DNA from: JABDPF01 sp036351575
GTDB taxonomy: Bacteria > Pseudomonadota > Gammaproteobacteria > Xanthomonadales > SZUA-36
Assembly: GCA_036351575.1 (NCBI GenBank)
Contig: JAZBPJ010000082.1
Span: 1-36,691, forward strand
Length of the DNA stretch: 36,691 nucleotides
Direction: 5' to 3'
Shown: positions 1-7,955 of the stretch, one piece after another
Position numbering within the stretch: the first letter of the stretch is position 1
Layout: every line of letters starts with the position of its first letter
Notes under the pieces: generated by a model
Database searches by the model: none
What the model was told of the DNA's origin: nothing
Seen by the model: only the letters and a program-made list of their open reading frames with translations
Program-made: the position numbers and the translations under genes

Positions 1-573
1 CTGTGCGGCCACGCCACGCTGGCTTCCGCCTGGGTGCTGTTCAACCGGCTCGGTCATGCAAGCGACCGGCTGCGTTTTTCTTCGCGCTCCGGCCCGCTGG
101 AAGTGGCAAGGGATGGCGAACGGCTGGTGCTGGATTTCCCGGCGCAGCCGCCGAGACCCTGTGCCGCGCCGCCGGGGCTCGCCGAGGCGCTGGGCGCCGA
201 GCCCCTGGAGTGCCTGGAAAACGTCGACCTGCTGGCGGTGCTGGAAGACGCGGAAACGGTGCGGTCGCTGTCACCCGATTTCGGGCGGCTGGCCGCGCTG
301 GACTACCGCGGCGTGATCGTCACCGCGGCGGGCGGCGGATACGATTTCGTGTCGCGTTTTTTCGGACCGGCCGTCGGCGTTCCGGAAGACCCGGTGACCG
401 GCTCGGCCCATACCAAGCTTGTTCCGTTCTGGGCATCCCGCCTGAACAGGAACCGTCTCGAAGCAAGACAGGTTTCCGCTCGCGGCGGCAACGTGTCCTG
501 CAGGCTGCGCGGCGACCGCGTGCTGATCGCGGGCACTGCCGTGCCGTATCTCGAAGGCACGATAGAAATCTGA
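1..573 (+). CDS. PhzF-family isomerase/epimerase, 3' part
   Basis: The gene is cut by the window start, so the N-terminus and start codon are missing; about 190 residues remain in frame 1, ending at TGA 571-573. The opening residues CGHATLASA and the later GVPEDPVTGSAH block are hallmark segments of the PhzF family, a diaminopimelate epimerase fold. Known members isomerise small metabolites, for example in phenazine synthesis, but most copies in genomes have no assigned substrate. The glutamate used as general base in characterised PhzF lies upstream of CGHAT and is not visible here. No phenazine genes are nearby, so the family is clear and the substrate is unknown. Confidence 0.88.
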   Translation: MCGHATLASAWVLFNRLGHASDRLRFSSRSGPLEVARDGERLVLDFPAQPPRPCAAPPGLAEALGAEPLECLENVDLLAVLEDAETVRSLSPDFGRLAALDYRGVIVTAAGGGYDFVSRFFGPAVGVPEDPVTGSAHTKLVPFWASRLNRNRLEARQVSARGGNVSCRLRGDRVLIAGTAVPYLEGTIEI

Positions 574-635
574 AAGTCCCCGGCTGAATGATTGTTACAA
601 TGACCCGCCCCTGACCCCATTGCCCACGGATAACC

Positions 636-1253
636 ATGAACCTGCAGGACGAACTCAACATTCCGCTCGACGACTTCGAATACGACGAACTCGAATCGTT
701 CCTGCTGATGCTGGAGAGCCCCGAGGCGCTGCTCAACATGTCGGAGTTCGATGGTTTCATCACGGCGCTGGTCAGCGGCCCGGACGCCGTTCCGCCGGGT
801 GAATGGCTGCCGCTCGTCTGGGGCGGGGATGCCCGGGCAGCCGGCCTGGAAAGTCCGGAAGACGTCGAGCGTATCGGCCGCCTGATGATCCGGCACCTCA
901 ATACGACGGCCTTGACACTGGCCGAGGACCCGGAGGCCTTCGAGCCCTGGTTCATGGAAAACGAGGTGGACGGCCGTGTTTTCCTGGTGGTCGACGACTG
1001 GTGCATCGGCTACATGCGTGCCGTGATGCTGCGCCAGGCGCAATGGGAGAAGAACGGAACGGACGTCGTCGAACTGCTCTCGCCGATACCATTGTTCACT
1101 TCGGATGAAGGCTGGGCCCTGCTGGATCAGTTGGCCGACCGGCACGTCGAGTACCTGCAGAACCAGGTGGCTGCCGCGGCACTGGACGCCCATGCCTACT
1201 GGCGGGGCCGCCGCCAGGACTTCCAGGTGCCGGAAGGCGCCCGCGTCCACTGA
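636..1253 (+). CDS. YecA/YgfB-family (UPF0149) protein
   Basis: This 205-residue soluble acidic protein has the alpha-helical UPF0149 pattern: an N-terminal helix with LESFLLMLESPEALLNMSEFDGF, then a GEWLPLVWGG segment and a DDWCIGYMRAV core. E. coli YecA carries a C-terminal zinc-binding SEC-C tail; this protein stops at EGARVH without such cysteines, so it is a short YecA-like form. The function is not established for this subfamily. It lies 62 bp after the PhzF gene and may be read from that transcript or its own promoter. A second UPF0149 member, YgfB, is encoded at 11206-11766. Confidence 0.85.
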   Translation: MNLQDELNIPLDDFEYDELESFLLMLESPEALLNMSEFDGFITALVSGPDAVPPGEWLPLVWGGDARAAGLESPEDVERIGRLMIRHLNTTALTLAEDPEAFEPWFMENEVDGRVFLVVDDWCIGYMRAVMLRQAQWEKNGTDVVELLSPIPLFTSDEGWALLDQLADRHVEYLQNQVAAAALDAHAYWRGRRQDFQVPEGARVH

Positions 1254-1280
1254 ACCCTGCCCGGCAGGTCACTTTTACCC

Positions 1281-1314
1281 GTTCAGACTGCGTTCAGAAC
1301 CTGCGTTGCATACT
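1281..1314 (+). promoter_or_regulatory. Tandem GTTCAG direct repeat, candidate response-regulator operator and promoter
   Basis: GTTCAG occurs at 1281-1286 and again at 1292-1297, exactly 11 bp apart, which is the spacing used by OmpR/PhoB/PmrA-type response regulators. A weak -10 (CATACT, 1309-1314) follows and would place the second repeat over the -35 region, the usual layout for an activated promoter. The downstream gene starts at 1382. The identity of the regulator cannot be read from the window. Confidence 0.45.
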
Positions 1315-1381
1315 GAGCCTGCAACGTTCCGATCGTGCGTGCACGGCGGAGCGCTGAAAACCTGAACAGAAGGAACGGACC

Positions 1382-4102
1382 ATGAACGCAAAGCATCGAA
1401 TCACCCTGCTATTCCTGGTGACCTTGCTGTGTCTGTCCCCTGCGATGGCGCAGGAGTCCGGCTGGCCGCGCAACGTTGCGCTGGACGAGGGCACGGTCAC
1501 GATATACGAACCGCAAGTGGACGAAATCAGCGACGATTTTATCCGTTTCCGCGCGGCCCTGGCGTACCGGGAAAAACCGGGCGACGAGCCCGTGTTCGGC
1601 GCCGGCTGGTTCGAGTCCGGGCTCAAAGCGAACCGCTTCAGCGGCACGGTTCACCCCGTCGGCATGAAGGTGACGCAAACCCGGTTCCCGATGGACGCAA
1701 AGCTGCAGGCGCGGCTTTCTGAAGCGATGGCGGATCCGGCTTTCGCCGTGAATTTCGTGTTCACCGCGAAAGAACTGGAGGAGTCGGCGCGCATCGCGCG
1801 GGCCGAGGCGGAAGCGGCGGAGCAGATCGAGACGGCGCCGCCGAAAGTCATCTACCGCGACAGCCCGGCCCTGCTGGTGACGATCGACGGCGAACCCGTT
1901 CTGCGCGATATCGAAAATACGCCCTACGAGGCGGTGATCAACACGCCGTACCCCTTGATCCATGACGGCAGCCGTTTTTACCTGAACGCGGCGAAGGACG
2001 TGTGGTACCGCGCCCCGGATGCGACCGGGCCTTACCGTTTCACCGCGAAGGTGCCGGCCGATATCGCCGCCCTGGTGCAGCCCGGTGAAGGCGAAGAGAG
2101 CGAGGCGCAGACGATCGAGCGGGTAACGGCCGCCAATGCCCCCGAGATCGTCGTTTCCACCGAGCCCGCGGAATTGATCGTCACCGATGGCCCGGCCGCG
2201 TTCGTGCCGCTGGTGGACGAACTGCTGGTGCTGAACAACTCGGACGACGATGTTTTCATGCATCTCGGCGAGCAGCGTTATTACATCGTTCTGGCCGGCC
2301 GCTGGTACCGCTCCGAATCCCTCGACGGCCCCTGGTCTTACCGCGATGCGGCGGATCTTCCGACCGCTTTCACACAAATTCCTGCTGATTCCGAACAGGC
2401 CGACTCGCGCGTCTACGTGGCGGGAACCGAGGAGGCCGAAGAAGCCGTGATCGACGCACAGCTGCCGCAGACGGCCGCGGTGGAACGCGGCGAGGCGGAC
2501 ATCGAGGTTGTTTACGACGGTGAGCCCGTGTTTGCGCCGGTTGACGGCACCGACATGGTCTATGCCACCAATACCGGTTCCACGGTGATCTACGCCAATG
2601 GCCTGTATTACATGGTCGAAGACGGGGTCTGGTACGTTTCCCGCTCCTGGGACGGGCCATGGCAGGTTTCAGTCGCGCGGCCTGACCAGGTACGCGTGAT
2701 TCTGCCGACTTCACCGGTGTACAACGTCAAGTACGTTTACGTCTACGACTACACGCCGAACGTGGTGTACGTCGGCTACACACCGGGTTACCTGGGCAGC
2801 TACGTCTATCGCAGAACGGTTTTTTACGGCTCCGGCTACTACTATGCCCCGTGGGTCACGTCCCGCTGGTACTACCCGCACCATCGCACCTGGGGTTTTC
2901 ACGTGCGCTACGACCCGTGGTACGGATGGAACTTCGGCGTGAGCTGGGCCTGGGGTCCTTTCAGCTTCTCGTACTGGCCGGGCGGCCACTGGCACCATCA
3001 TCACCGCTGGCACCACCGCCACTACGGTTACTGGGGGCCGCACGGCTACCGACCGCGGCACCACTACCGTCATGACTACCACGACGGTCGCGGCCGCGGG
3101 TACAACCGGCCGCCGCGGCATGGCCCGAATCCGCGCGAGCGGCACTACAACCTGTATGCCGACGCCCAGCAGCGCGGGCACATTGTCCGGACAAAGGACA
3201 AGCAGCCGCGTTCGGTCCTGGTGAAGGGCGTCCAGGGCAAGGGCGGCAAGACGCTGGCGAAAAACGGTTCCGGCCTGAAGGCAAAGAGCAAGCTGGAAAC
3301 GGCTTACGCGCCCGGCAAGACCGTGAGCAAGAGCGATCTCTCGCGCAAAGCGGCTGCGCCCGGGGCGAAAGTAAAGAGCGGCAAGAGCAGCAAGCAGCTG
3401 CAAACTAAAGCCAAGTACGCGCCCGGCAAGACGGTGAGCAAGACCGACCTGGCGCACAAGGCAAGGACGACCCGAAGCCTTTCAAAGGCCGGCAAAAGCA
3501 GCAAGCAGCTGCGCACGAAGTCGATGCATGCGGCCGGCACGACGGTCAGCAAAAAGGAACTGGCGCTGAAGGCGCCGGCCGGCAAGTCCAAAAGCAGGAC
3601 TGCCGGCAAGCAGCTGAGCATCGAGAACGGCCGGGCGGGCGCCGTCAGGTCTGCACAGAAGACCGTGACGACACCGAAGACCGTAACGGCCAAAAACAGC
3701 CGAAAGGTGGTAAGCGATAAAGCCGGCCGTTCGTCCGGGACGGTACGTGAAGTCAAAACGACGAGCCGCAAGAGCGTCAGCACGTCTCGCTCTGCCGGTG
3801 GCATCAAAGTGAAGAACGCCGGTCCTTCGCGAAAGGCCGTTACGACGAAGCAATATTCATCGGTCAAGACCATGCCGACGGTGCGCGTGACCAATCCCCA
3901 GCCGCGTTCAAGCAGTGCCTTCGCCGGCAGCGCCAGGTCTGCAACCCGGGCGCCCTCCGCGAAGCAGTCGTCGTCTCCCTACAAGTCCGTTGAGCGGCAG
4001 GCGCCGGCGCCGCGGGCCGCGAAAGTGCATAAGTCCTCGCAGCCCAAGTCGTCACGCGGCGGCATGAAGAACAGCAAGCAGGGCAAGAGTCGGGCGCAGT
4101 AA
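1382..4102 (+). CDS. Large exported protein with aromatic/His-rich core and basic C-terminal repeats
   Basis: The 906-residue product begins with a signal peptide (MNAKHRITLLFLVTLLCLSPAMA, cleavage near residue 23). Residues about 25-440 form a periplasmic or extracellular region with repeated short YRSESLDGPW/YVSRSWDGPW-type motifs. Residues about 445-610 are very rich in Tyr, Trp, Gly and His, including a run HWHHHHRWHHRH. The last 300 residues are Lys/Ser/Arg-rich and carry three tandem repeats of 37 residues starting near residues 641, 678 and 715 (YAPGKTVSKSDL, YAPGKTVSKTDL, HAAGTTVSKKEL). Similar proteins are sometimes labelled carbohydrate-binding family V/XII, but I see no clear binding domain. 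A good ribosome site (AAGGA) lies 7 nt before ATG. Export is likely; the function is unknown. The basic tail could bind polyanions such as DNA or polysaccharide. Confidence 0.85.
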   Translation: MNAKHRITLLFLVTLLCLSPAMAQESGWPRNVALDEGTVTIYEPQVDEISDDFIRFRAALAYREKPGDEPVFGAGWFESGLKANRFSGTVHPVGMKVTQTRFPMDAKLQARLSEAMADPAFAVNFVFTAKELEESARIARAEAEAAEQIETAPPKVIYRDSPALLVTIDGEPVLRDIENTPYEAVINTPYPLIHDGSRFYLNAAKDVWYRAPDATGPYRFTAKVPADIAALVQPGEGEESEAQTIERVTAANAPEIVVSTEPAELIVTDGPAAFVPLVDELLVLNNSDDDVFMHLGEQRYYIVLAGRWYRSESLDGPWSYRDAADLPTAFTQIPADSEQADSRVYVAGTEEAEEAVIDAQLPQTAAVERGEADIEVVYDGEPVFAPVDGTDMVYATNTGSTVIYANGLYYMVEDGVWYVSRSWDGPWQVSVARPDQVRVILPTSPVYNVKYVYVYDYTPNVVYVGYTPGYLGSYVYRRTVFYGSGYYYAPWVTSRWYYPHHRTWGFHVRYDPWYGWNFGVSWAWGPFSFSYWPGGHWHHHHRWHHRHYGYWGPHGYRPRHHYRHDYHDGRGRGYNRPPRHGPNPRERHYNLYADAQQRGHIVRTKDKQPRSVLVKGVQGKGGKTLAKNGSGLKAKSKLETAYAPGKTVSKSDLSRKAAAPGAKVKSGKSSKQLQTKAKYAPGKTVSKTDLAHKARTTRSLSKAGKSSKQLRTKSMHAAGTTVSKKELALKAPAGKSKSRTAGKQLSIENGRAGAVRSAQKTVTTPKTVTAKNSRKVVSDKAGRSSGTVREVKTTSRKSVSTSRSAGGIKVKNAGPSRKAVTTKQYSSVKTMPTVRVTNPQPRSSSAFAGSARSATRAPSAKQSSSPYKSVERQAPAPRAAKVHKSSQPKSSRGGMKNSKQGKSRAQ

Positions 4103-4129
4103 GGAAACCCCATCTCGGCTCGCTAACCG

Positions 4130-4164
4130 GGCCAGCGCAGCGGAAGCTGCGCCGGCCTTTTTTT
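4130..4164 (+). terminator. Rho-independent terminator after the exported-protein gene
   Basis: A 12-bp stem (GGCCAGCGCAGC with GCTGCGCCGGCC, one wobble position) around a GGAA loop is followed directly by seven T residues (4158-4164). It lies 28 nt after the stop codon of the 1382-4102 gene. Confidence 0.85.
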
Positions 4165-4222
4165 CTGAAGCGCTCGACAGGGGCTAGCAGAAAAGCAAAG
4201 CGGCGGCCTGCACAAAAAGAAA

Positions 4223-4259
4223 GGGCCCGGATCCATGCATGCATGAATTAACCGGGCCC
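4223..4259 (-). terminator. Inverted repeat, terminator-like on the minus strand
   Basis: GGGCCCGG (4223-4230) pairs with CCGGGCCC (4252-4259) across a 21-nt AT-richer loop containing ATGCATGCATG. Read leftward on the minus strand, the stem is followed by TTTCTTTTT, as in an intrinsic terminator. No minus-strand gene ends here, so it either stops unannotated antisense transcription or has another role. Confidence 0.5.
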
Positions 4260-4299
4260 CAAGGGGCACACGTCAAGGTTGTGACACTTACACGACACG

Positions 4300-4337
4300 G
4301 TCAGCGAGAGCTGACAGAAATGTTTAAGAAACATTTC
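4300..4337 (+). other. Two adjacent perfect inverted repeats
   Basis: GTCAGC-GAGA-GCTGAC (4300-4315) is a 6-bp stem closed by a GAGA tetraloop. It is followed one base later by GAAATGTTT-AAG-AAACATTTC (4317-4337), a perfect 9-bp inverted repeat. They may be parts of a structured RNA or an operator palindrome upstream of the candidate small RNA at 4364-4457. Neither is followed by a T run. Confidence 0.5.
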
Positions 4338-4363
4338 CAATATTTCCCGGGTACAATCAGGCA

Positions 4364-4457
4364 TAACTGTTCGGGAACTATCGTGGTAATGCACTCAACT
4401 GCATGTCACGATTGAAATCCTAGAGTTTTCCCTGAATAATCACCAGCGGGTTTTTTT
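4364..4457 (+). ncRNA. Candidate small RNA or LysR-gene leader with attenuator
   Basis: A TACAAT -10-like hexamer lies at 4352-4357, though no good -35 is visible. The region downstream contains a nested hairpin at 4380-4412: ATCGTG pairs with CACGAT, and inside it ATGCA pairs with TGCAT around CTCAAC. A short stem follows (CCCTG at 4430-4434 with CAG-C-GGG at 4444-4450, one bulge), then T7 at 4451-4457. The T run ends 26 nt before the LysR start codon. This could be an independent RNA of about 94 nt or a 5' leader with an attenuator. No known RNA family was recognised. Confidence 0.35.
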
Positions 4458-4483
4458 AGGCTTGGGTTAAGAAAAAATTAATT

Positions 4484-5389
4484 ATGCCCAGTTTTCCACT
4501 TAATGCATTGCGCACCTTCGAGGCCGTTGCGGCGCGCCTTAGCTTCGCCAAGGGAGCAGAGGCGCTGCACGTCACACCGGCTGCCGTGAGTTCCCAGATT
4601 CGCGTGCTGGAAGAGCGCCTGGGTCAGCCGCTGTTTCACCGCCAGGGCCGCCAGGTCACGCTGACCGCGGCGGGCCGTAAGCTGCTGCCCGGCGTGCAGC
4701 GGGGCCTGGCCGAGCTGCGTCATGCGGTCCAACTGGTGAGCCAGGACCGGCAGGAGGGCGTGCTGAACGTCACCATGATGCCGTCGATGCTGCAGAAATG
4801 GCTGATGCCGCGGCTGCACGGGTTTTACACGGCCAATCCGCAGGTCGACCTGCGCGTGGCGGTCGACAACAACCTGGTCAATTTCGACGAGACCGACATG
4901 CACGCGGCCGTGCGCCTCGGTCGGGGGCGCTGGCCGGGCGTGAAAGCCGCGAAGCTGATGGACGACTGGATATTGCCGGTCTGTTCGCGCCGTTTGCTGG
5001 AAGAGATCGGTCCGATCGAATCGCCCGGGCAGCTGCAGGAATTCGACATGCTGTACACACCCAGCGCGGTCTGGGACCCGTGGTTCGAGGCCTTTGGCGG
5101 GTCGCGCCACGAGGGGCGCCGGGCGATCCTGAACGATTCCATCAGCATCCTGATGGCGGCCGAGCAGGGTGAAGGCATAGCGCTCAGCCGCTGGTCGCTG
5201 GTCTCCCGCGACATCGGCGCCGGCCGGCTGGTGCCGGCCGCCGACGCGATCATCCGTTCCGGCTGGTCACACTACTTCGTGGCGCCGCCGCACTATTTCG
5301 ACCTGCCGAAAGTGGCCACGTTCAGGGACTGGCTGATGGAGCAGTGTACCCGCTTCAGCGCGCCGGCCTCACTGCTCGGGACGTCCTAG
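4484..5389 (+). CDS. LysR-family transcriptional regulator, GcvA-like
   Basis: The 301-residue protein has an N-terminal winged helix-turn-helix (residues about 5-65; PLNALRTFEAVAARLSFAKGAEALHVTPAAVS, written here only as the family-diagnostic start PLNALRTFEAV and helix VTPAAVSSQIRVLE) and a periplasmic-binding-protein-like effector domain. The PLNALRTFEAVAR-like opening is typical of the GcvA group. No strong ribosome site precedes ATG 4484; an A-rich stretch does. A T7 run preceded by a hairpin lies 26 nt upstream, so expression may be attenuated. The gene converges on the DUF481 gene with only 3 bp between stops. The target and effector cannot be deduced from the neighbours. Confidence 0.9.
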   Translation: MPSFPLNALRTFEAVAARLSFAKGAEALHVTPAAVSSQIRVLEERLGQPLFHRQGRQVTLTAAGRKLLPGVQRGLAELRHAVQLVSQDRQEGVLNVTMMPSMLQKWLMPRLHGFYTANPQVDLRVAVDNNLVNFDETDMHAAVRLGRGRWPGVKAAKLMDDWILPVCSRRLLEEIGPIESPGQLQEFDMLYTPSAVWDPWFEAFGGSRHEGRRAILNDSISILMAAEQGEGIALSRWSLVSRDIGAGRLVPAADAIIRSGWSHYFVAPPHYFDLPKVATFRDWLMEQCTRFSAPASLLGTS

Positions 5390-5392
5390 CCC

Positions 5393-6403
5393 TCAGAACC
5401 GTGCGCCGACACCCACGGCAAGCGTGGTGTCCTCGTTTTCGTTGCCTTCCGGCGGCTCGGTTTCATAGTCGTAGCGCAGCGAGATGGTTGCGTAAACGTC
5501 TTCGATGATGTCGAAATTGAAACCGGTATTCGACTTGAAGATCAGGTTGTCTTCGCCGTAGAAGTGCTGGCTGATGTTGTGATTGTGGAAGAAGGCGAAC
5601 GCGCCGTCTCTGAAATCCTGCGTGTAGCGCAGATCCCACAGGCCGGTCGCACCGCTCTCGGTAACGCCGCCGTACTGCTCTTCGGAGTAGCCCACGCCGC
5701 CGTTGATGCTGAGGAATATCGTACCGGTGTTGATGATGTCCCGGCCGATGATTGCGCCCACCTGGTAGCGGTGATCCAGGTCTTTGATCGGGTCCCGCTC
5801 GTACGTGGCGGTCGCGCCAAGGTACCAGGGATCGGCAAAAATATAGTTGTAGGAATAGTTCAGCAGATCCTGTTTCTTGGTGTACACGTCACCCGACTTG
5901 TCACGGGCGAAGGTCAGGTTGCCGCTGTGGCGGTGGTCACCGAGCCGGAGTTGCGTGTCCGCATAGATCAGGTTGTTCTGGCTGTCGGTGTTGCCGCTGT
6001 TCCAGGTCAGGTTGGCCTCGACCTTTGAAGTGCGTTCGTACCAGGGCTCCGGCGGAACGGCCAGCGTGACGTCGGCCATGGATATATTGCGCGGCTGCCC
6101 TTCGATGACGAGCGTTTGCATGCCATCCTCGCCGTGGTCGAACTTCGCGGGTTTTTCGCTTCCGTCCTCGAGCACGACGTCGAAAGTCTGCTCGGCTTCG
6201 ATGGACGCGACTTCCGCCACGTCGACCGAGAACTCATCGGCGTATGCCGGGTCGATGAAGACTTTACCGTCCTCGATTTTGGTTACCGTGCCGGTGATGA
6301 CGTCGCCGTTGTTCATCTTTACCTGGTCCGCGGCCAGCGGGGCGGAAAGCGAGATGAAAACGATCATCAGGGCAGTGGGCATGAAGCGGTTTCTGCATTG
6401 CAT
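5393..6403 (-). CDS. DUF481-family exported outer-membrane protein
   Basis: The 336-residue product begins with a signal peptide ending near APLAADQ (residue about 25). It then has a small N-terminal region built around MNNGDVITGTVTKIEDGKV, and from about residue 115 a beta-rich DUF481 barrel with alternating aromatic strands (SKVEANLTWNSGNTDSQNN, RLGDHRHSGNLTFARD). It ends in VGVGARF, a terminal Phe as used for outer-membrane barrel insertion. AGGAG lies 8 nt before the start codon. A promoter is visible at 6457-6485. DUF481 proteins are salt- or stress-linked in some species, but their role is not firmly known. Confidence 0.88.
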   Translation of the reverse strand: MQCRNRFMPTALMIVFISLSAPLAADQVKMNNGDVITGTVTKIEDGKVFIDPAYADEFSVDVAEVASIEAEQTFDVVLEDGSEKPAKFDHGEDGMQTLVIEGQPRNISMADVTLAVPPEPWYERTSKVEANLTWNSGNTDSQNNLIYADTQLRLGDHRHSGNLTFARDKSGDVYTKKQDLLNYSYNYIFADPWYLGATATYERDPIKDLDHRYQVGAIIGRDIINTGTIFLSINGGVGYSEEQYGGVTESGATGLWDLRYTQDFRDGAFAFFHNHNISQHFYGEDNLIFKSNTGFNFDIIEDVYATISLRYDYETEPPEGNENEDTTLAVGVGARF

Positions 6404-6456
6404 TGTGTGTCTCCTGGAGGGTCTCGTCTGGGACGGCCGTGTTCGGCGAAAGGCGG

Positions 6457-6485
6457 ATTATATGCGTTTGGGCCCGGAATATTAA
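6457..6485 (-). promoter_or_regulatory. Sigma-70-type promoter for the DUF481 gene
   Basis: On the minus strand, a perfect TATAAT (6462-6457) lies 17 bp downstream of TTAATA (6485-6480, four of six matches to TTGACA). The predicted start is about 45 nt before the DUF481 start codon. Confidence 0.7.
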
Positions 6486-6519
6486 TCCCGGTTTGTTCTG
6501 CACAATAAAAAAGACACGT

Positions 6520-6549
6520 TTGTCAAAGCGGCCTGCTTGGCGGTATAGT
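6520..6549 (+). promoter_or_regulatory. Sigma-70-type promoter for the sortase operon
   Basis: TTGTCA (6520-6525) and TATAGT (6544-6549) are separated by 18 bp, and each is one mismatch from consensus. The predicted start near 6556 gives a short leader before the GTG codon at 6584. The promoter is divergent from the DUF481 promoter. Confidence 0.7.
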
Positions 6550-6583
6550 CTTTCGCTCCCTGATTCGGCAACGCTACCGCCAC

Positions 6584-7297
6584 GTGATAAGCGACACCCT
6601 CAAACACCATCTCGGCTGGCTCGAATACGCTCTGTACGCGGGGGGCTTGTTGATGATCGCCGTTTTCCTGCTGCTGCGCTGGCAAGGTGAAAACGCGCGA
6701 CAGGAGGGGTTGCGCGCTTTTCAACAGGCGGTCGCGATACAGCAGGAACAGGCTGAGTTGCCCGCAGAGCTGCCCGGGGACGCATCGACCGTGGAGGTCG
6801 CGGTGCCGGCCGGACAGGAACTCTGGTCCGACGCGCGGCTTCAGGCCTGGGAGGAGAGCCTCGCGGCCACGATCGAGGCGCCGCTTGCCGTGCTTCGTAT
6901 CGATCGCGTAGGGATTGACGTACCCGTGTATGATGGCGCCGAAGGCCCCAGCCTGGACCGCGGTGTGGGCCGTATTCGCGGTACCGCGCGCGTTGACGCC
7001 GAGGGCAACCTGGGCATCGCCGGACACCGCGATGGTTTTTTCCGGCCCTTGAAAGATATTGTCGTCGGGGACCGTATCGAACTGGAGACAGCCGAAGGGC
7101 GCCTGGCCTACCGGGTCACGTCGATTGATATCGTGGAGCCGGACGACGTATCCGTGCTGGCGAAAACGCCGAATAGAAGCATTACGCTCGTGACATGCTA
7201 TCCTTTTTATTTCGTTGGGCACGCGCCGCAGCGTTACATCGTGAAAGCGAGTGTCGAACTTACCCCTGGAAAAACACAAGGAGTGCAATCTTTATGA
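6584..7297 (+). CDS. Class D-like sortase (transpeptidase)
   Basis: The 237-residue membrane-anchored cysteine transpeptidase has an N-terminal transmembrane helix (about residues 11-31), a variable linker and a sortase barrel from about residue 98 (LAVLRIDRVGIDVPVYDG). The catalytic triad is visible: His148 in AGHRDGFF, Cys205 in LVTCYPF and Arg217 in PQRYIV. Sortases cleave LPxT-type signals and join the protein to an amine. In Gram-negative bacteria the acceptor is mostly unknown. The start is GTG 6584 with no clear ribosome site; no other start lies before the membrane helix. Its stop overlaps the substrate gene start by ATGA, which indicates translational coupling. Confidence 0.9.
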   Translation: MISDTLKHHLGWLEYALYAGGLLMIAVFLLLRWQGENARQEGLRAFQQAVAIQQEQAELPAELPGDASTVEVAVPAGQELWSDARLQAWEESLAATIEAPLAVLRIDRVGIDVPVYDGAEGPSLDRGVGRIRGTARVDAEGNLGIAGHRDGFFRPLKDIVVGDRIELETAEGRLAYRVTSIDIVEPDDVSVLAKTPNRSITLVTCYPFYFVGHAPQRYIVKASVELTPGKTQGVQSL

Positions 7298-7875
7298 AGA
7301 GACTTGTTTTGGTTTCAGCAATGCTGGCGGCCGGTATCGGCTTCAGTTCCACGGCCATGGCTGAGGATATCACCTGCGACGATATCGTCTGGGGCGCCGA
7401 GATCCTGGCCGATAATCCGGCCATCGGCGATGCCTGCCTTGACGTGGTCGAGAAGAGAGGCGTCATGGCTGCCAAGTTCACGGCGCGTATCGTGCGCCAG
7501 AGCGTCAATTCCACGATCGTGCAATGGCAGCTTCCGGATGGCAGCTGGTCTGCTTCGCAGCGCCGCTATCCCGAGCGTGACGCCTTTGCAGAGATCGGAG
7601 ACCAGGAAGTGCGCATCGGTGACCTGGCCGATCGCCAGGTGCTGAACGTCTACCTGCCTCAGGACGGTCACTGGACGATGCCTGTCGCGGCAGCCGCGGC
7701 CATGGCGGCAGCGCCGGAACCGGCACCGGAACCCGAACCGGTTGCGGCACCGGAACCGGAGCCGGCTCCGGTCGCTCTGCCGGCGACGGCCACGCAGGTG
7801 CCCGCTTTTGCTCTGCTGGGCGGTCTGATGCTGCTGCTGGGCGGTGCGGTTGGTTTTCTGCGTTCGCGTCTCTGA
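7294..7875 (+). CDS. Dedicated sortase substrate with C-terminal LPATA sorting signal
   Basis: The 193-residue protein has a signal peptide (to about AMAED, residue 23) and a small globular part with Cys residues (ITCDDIVWG, GDACLDVVEKRG), then a Pro/Glu-rich spacer (PEPAPEPEPV repeats). It ends in a classic sorting signal: LPATA at residues 162-166, a hydrophobic helix (VPAFALLGGLMLLLGGAVGF) and a basic RSRL tail. AAGGAG at 7278-7283 precedes ATG 7294, which overlaps the sortase stop. The layout says it is the substrate of the adjacent sortase. The biological role of the displayed domain is unknown. Confidence 0.88.
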   Translation: MKRLVLVSAMLAAGIGFSSTAMAEDITCDDIVWGAEILADNPAIGDACLDVVEKRGVMAAKFTARIVRQSVNSTIVQWQLPDGSWSASQRRYPERDAFAEIGDQEVRIGDLADRQVLNVYLPQDGHWTMPVAAAAAMAAAPEPAPEPEPVAAPEPEPAPVALPATATQVPAFALLGGLMLLLGGAVGFLRSRL

Positions 7876-7900
7876 GTGAGAGACCCGGTCCTTCGGGGCC

Positions 7901-7935
7901 AAAAAAAACGGAGCGCTTTGGCGCTCCGTTTTTTT
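7901..7935. terminator. Bidirectional terminator between the sortase substrate gene and nsrR
   Basis: A 9-bp perfect stem (ACGGAGCGC, TTTG loop, GCGCTCCGT) is flanked by A8 at 7901-7908 and a T run at 7929-7935. It can stop the convergent transcripts of both neighbours. Confidence 0.92.
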
Positions 7936-7955
7936 ATTTCATCCGATAAATCGGT

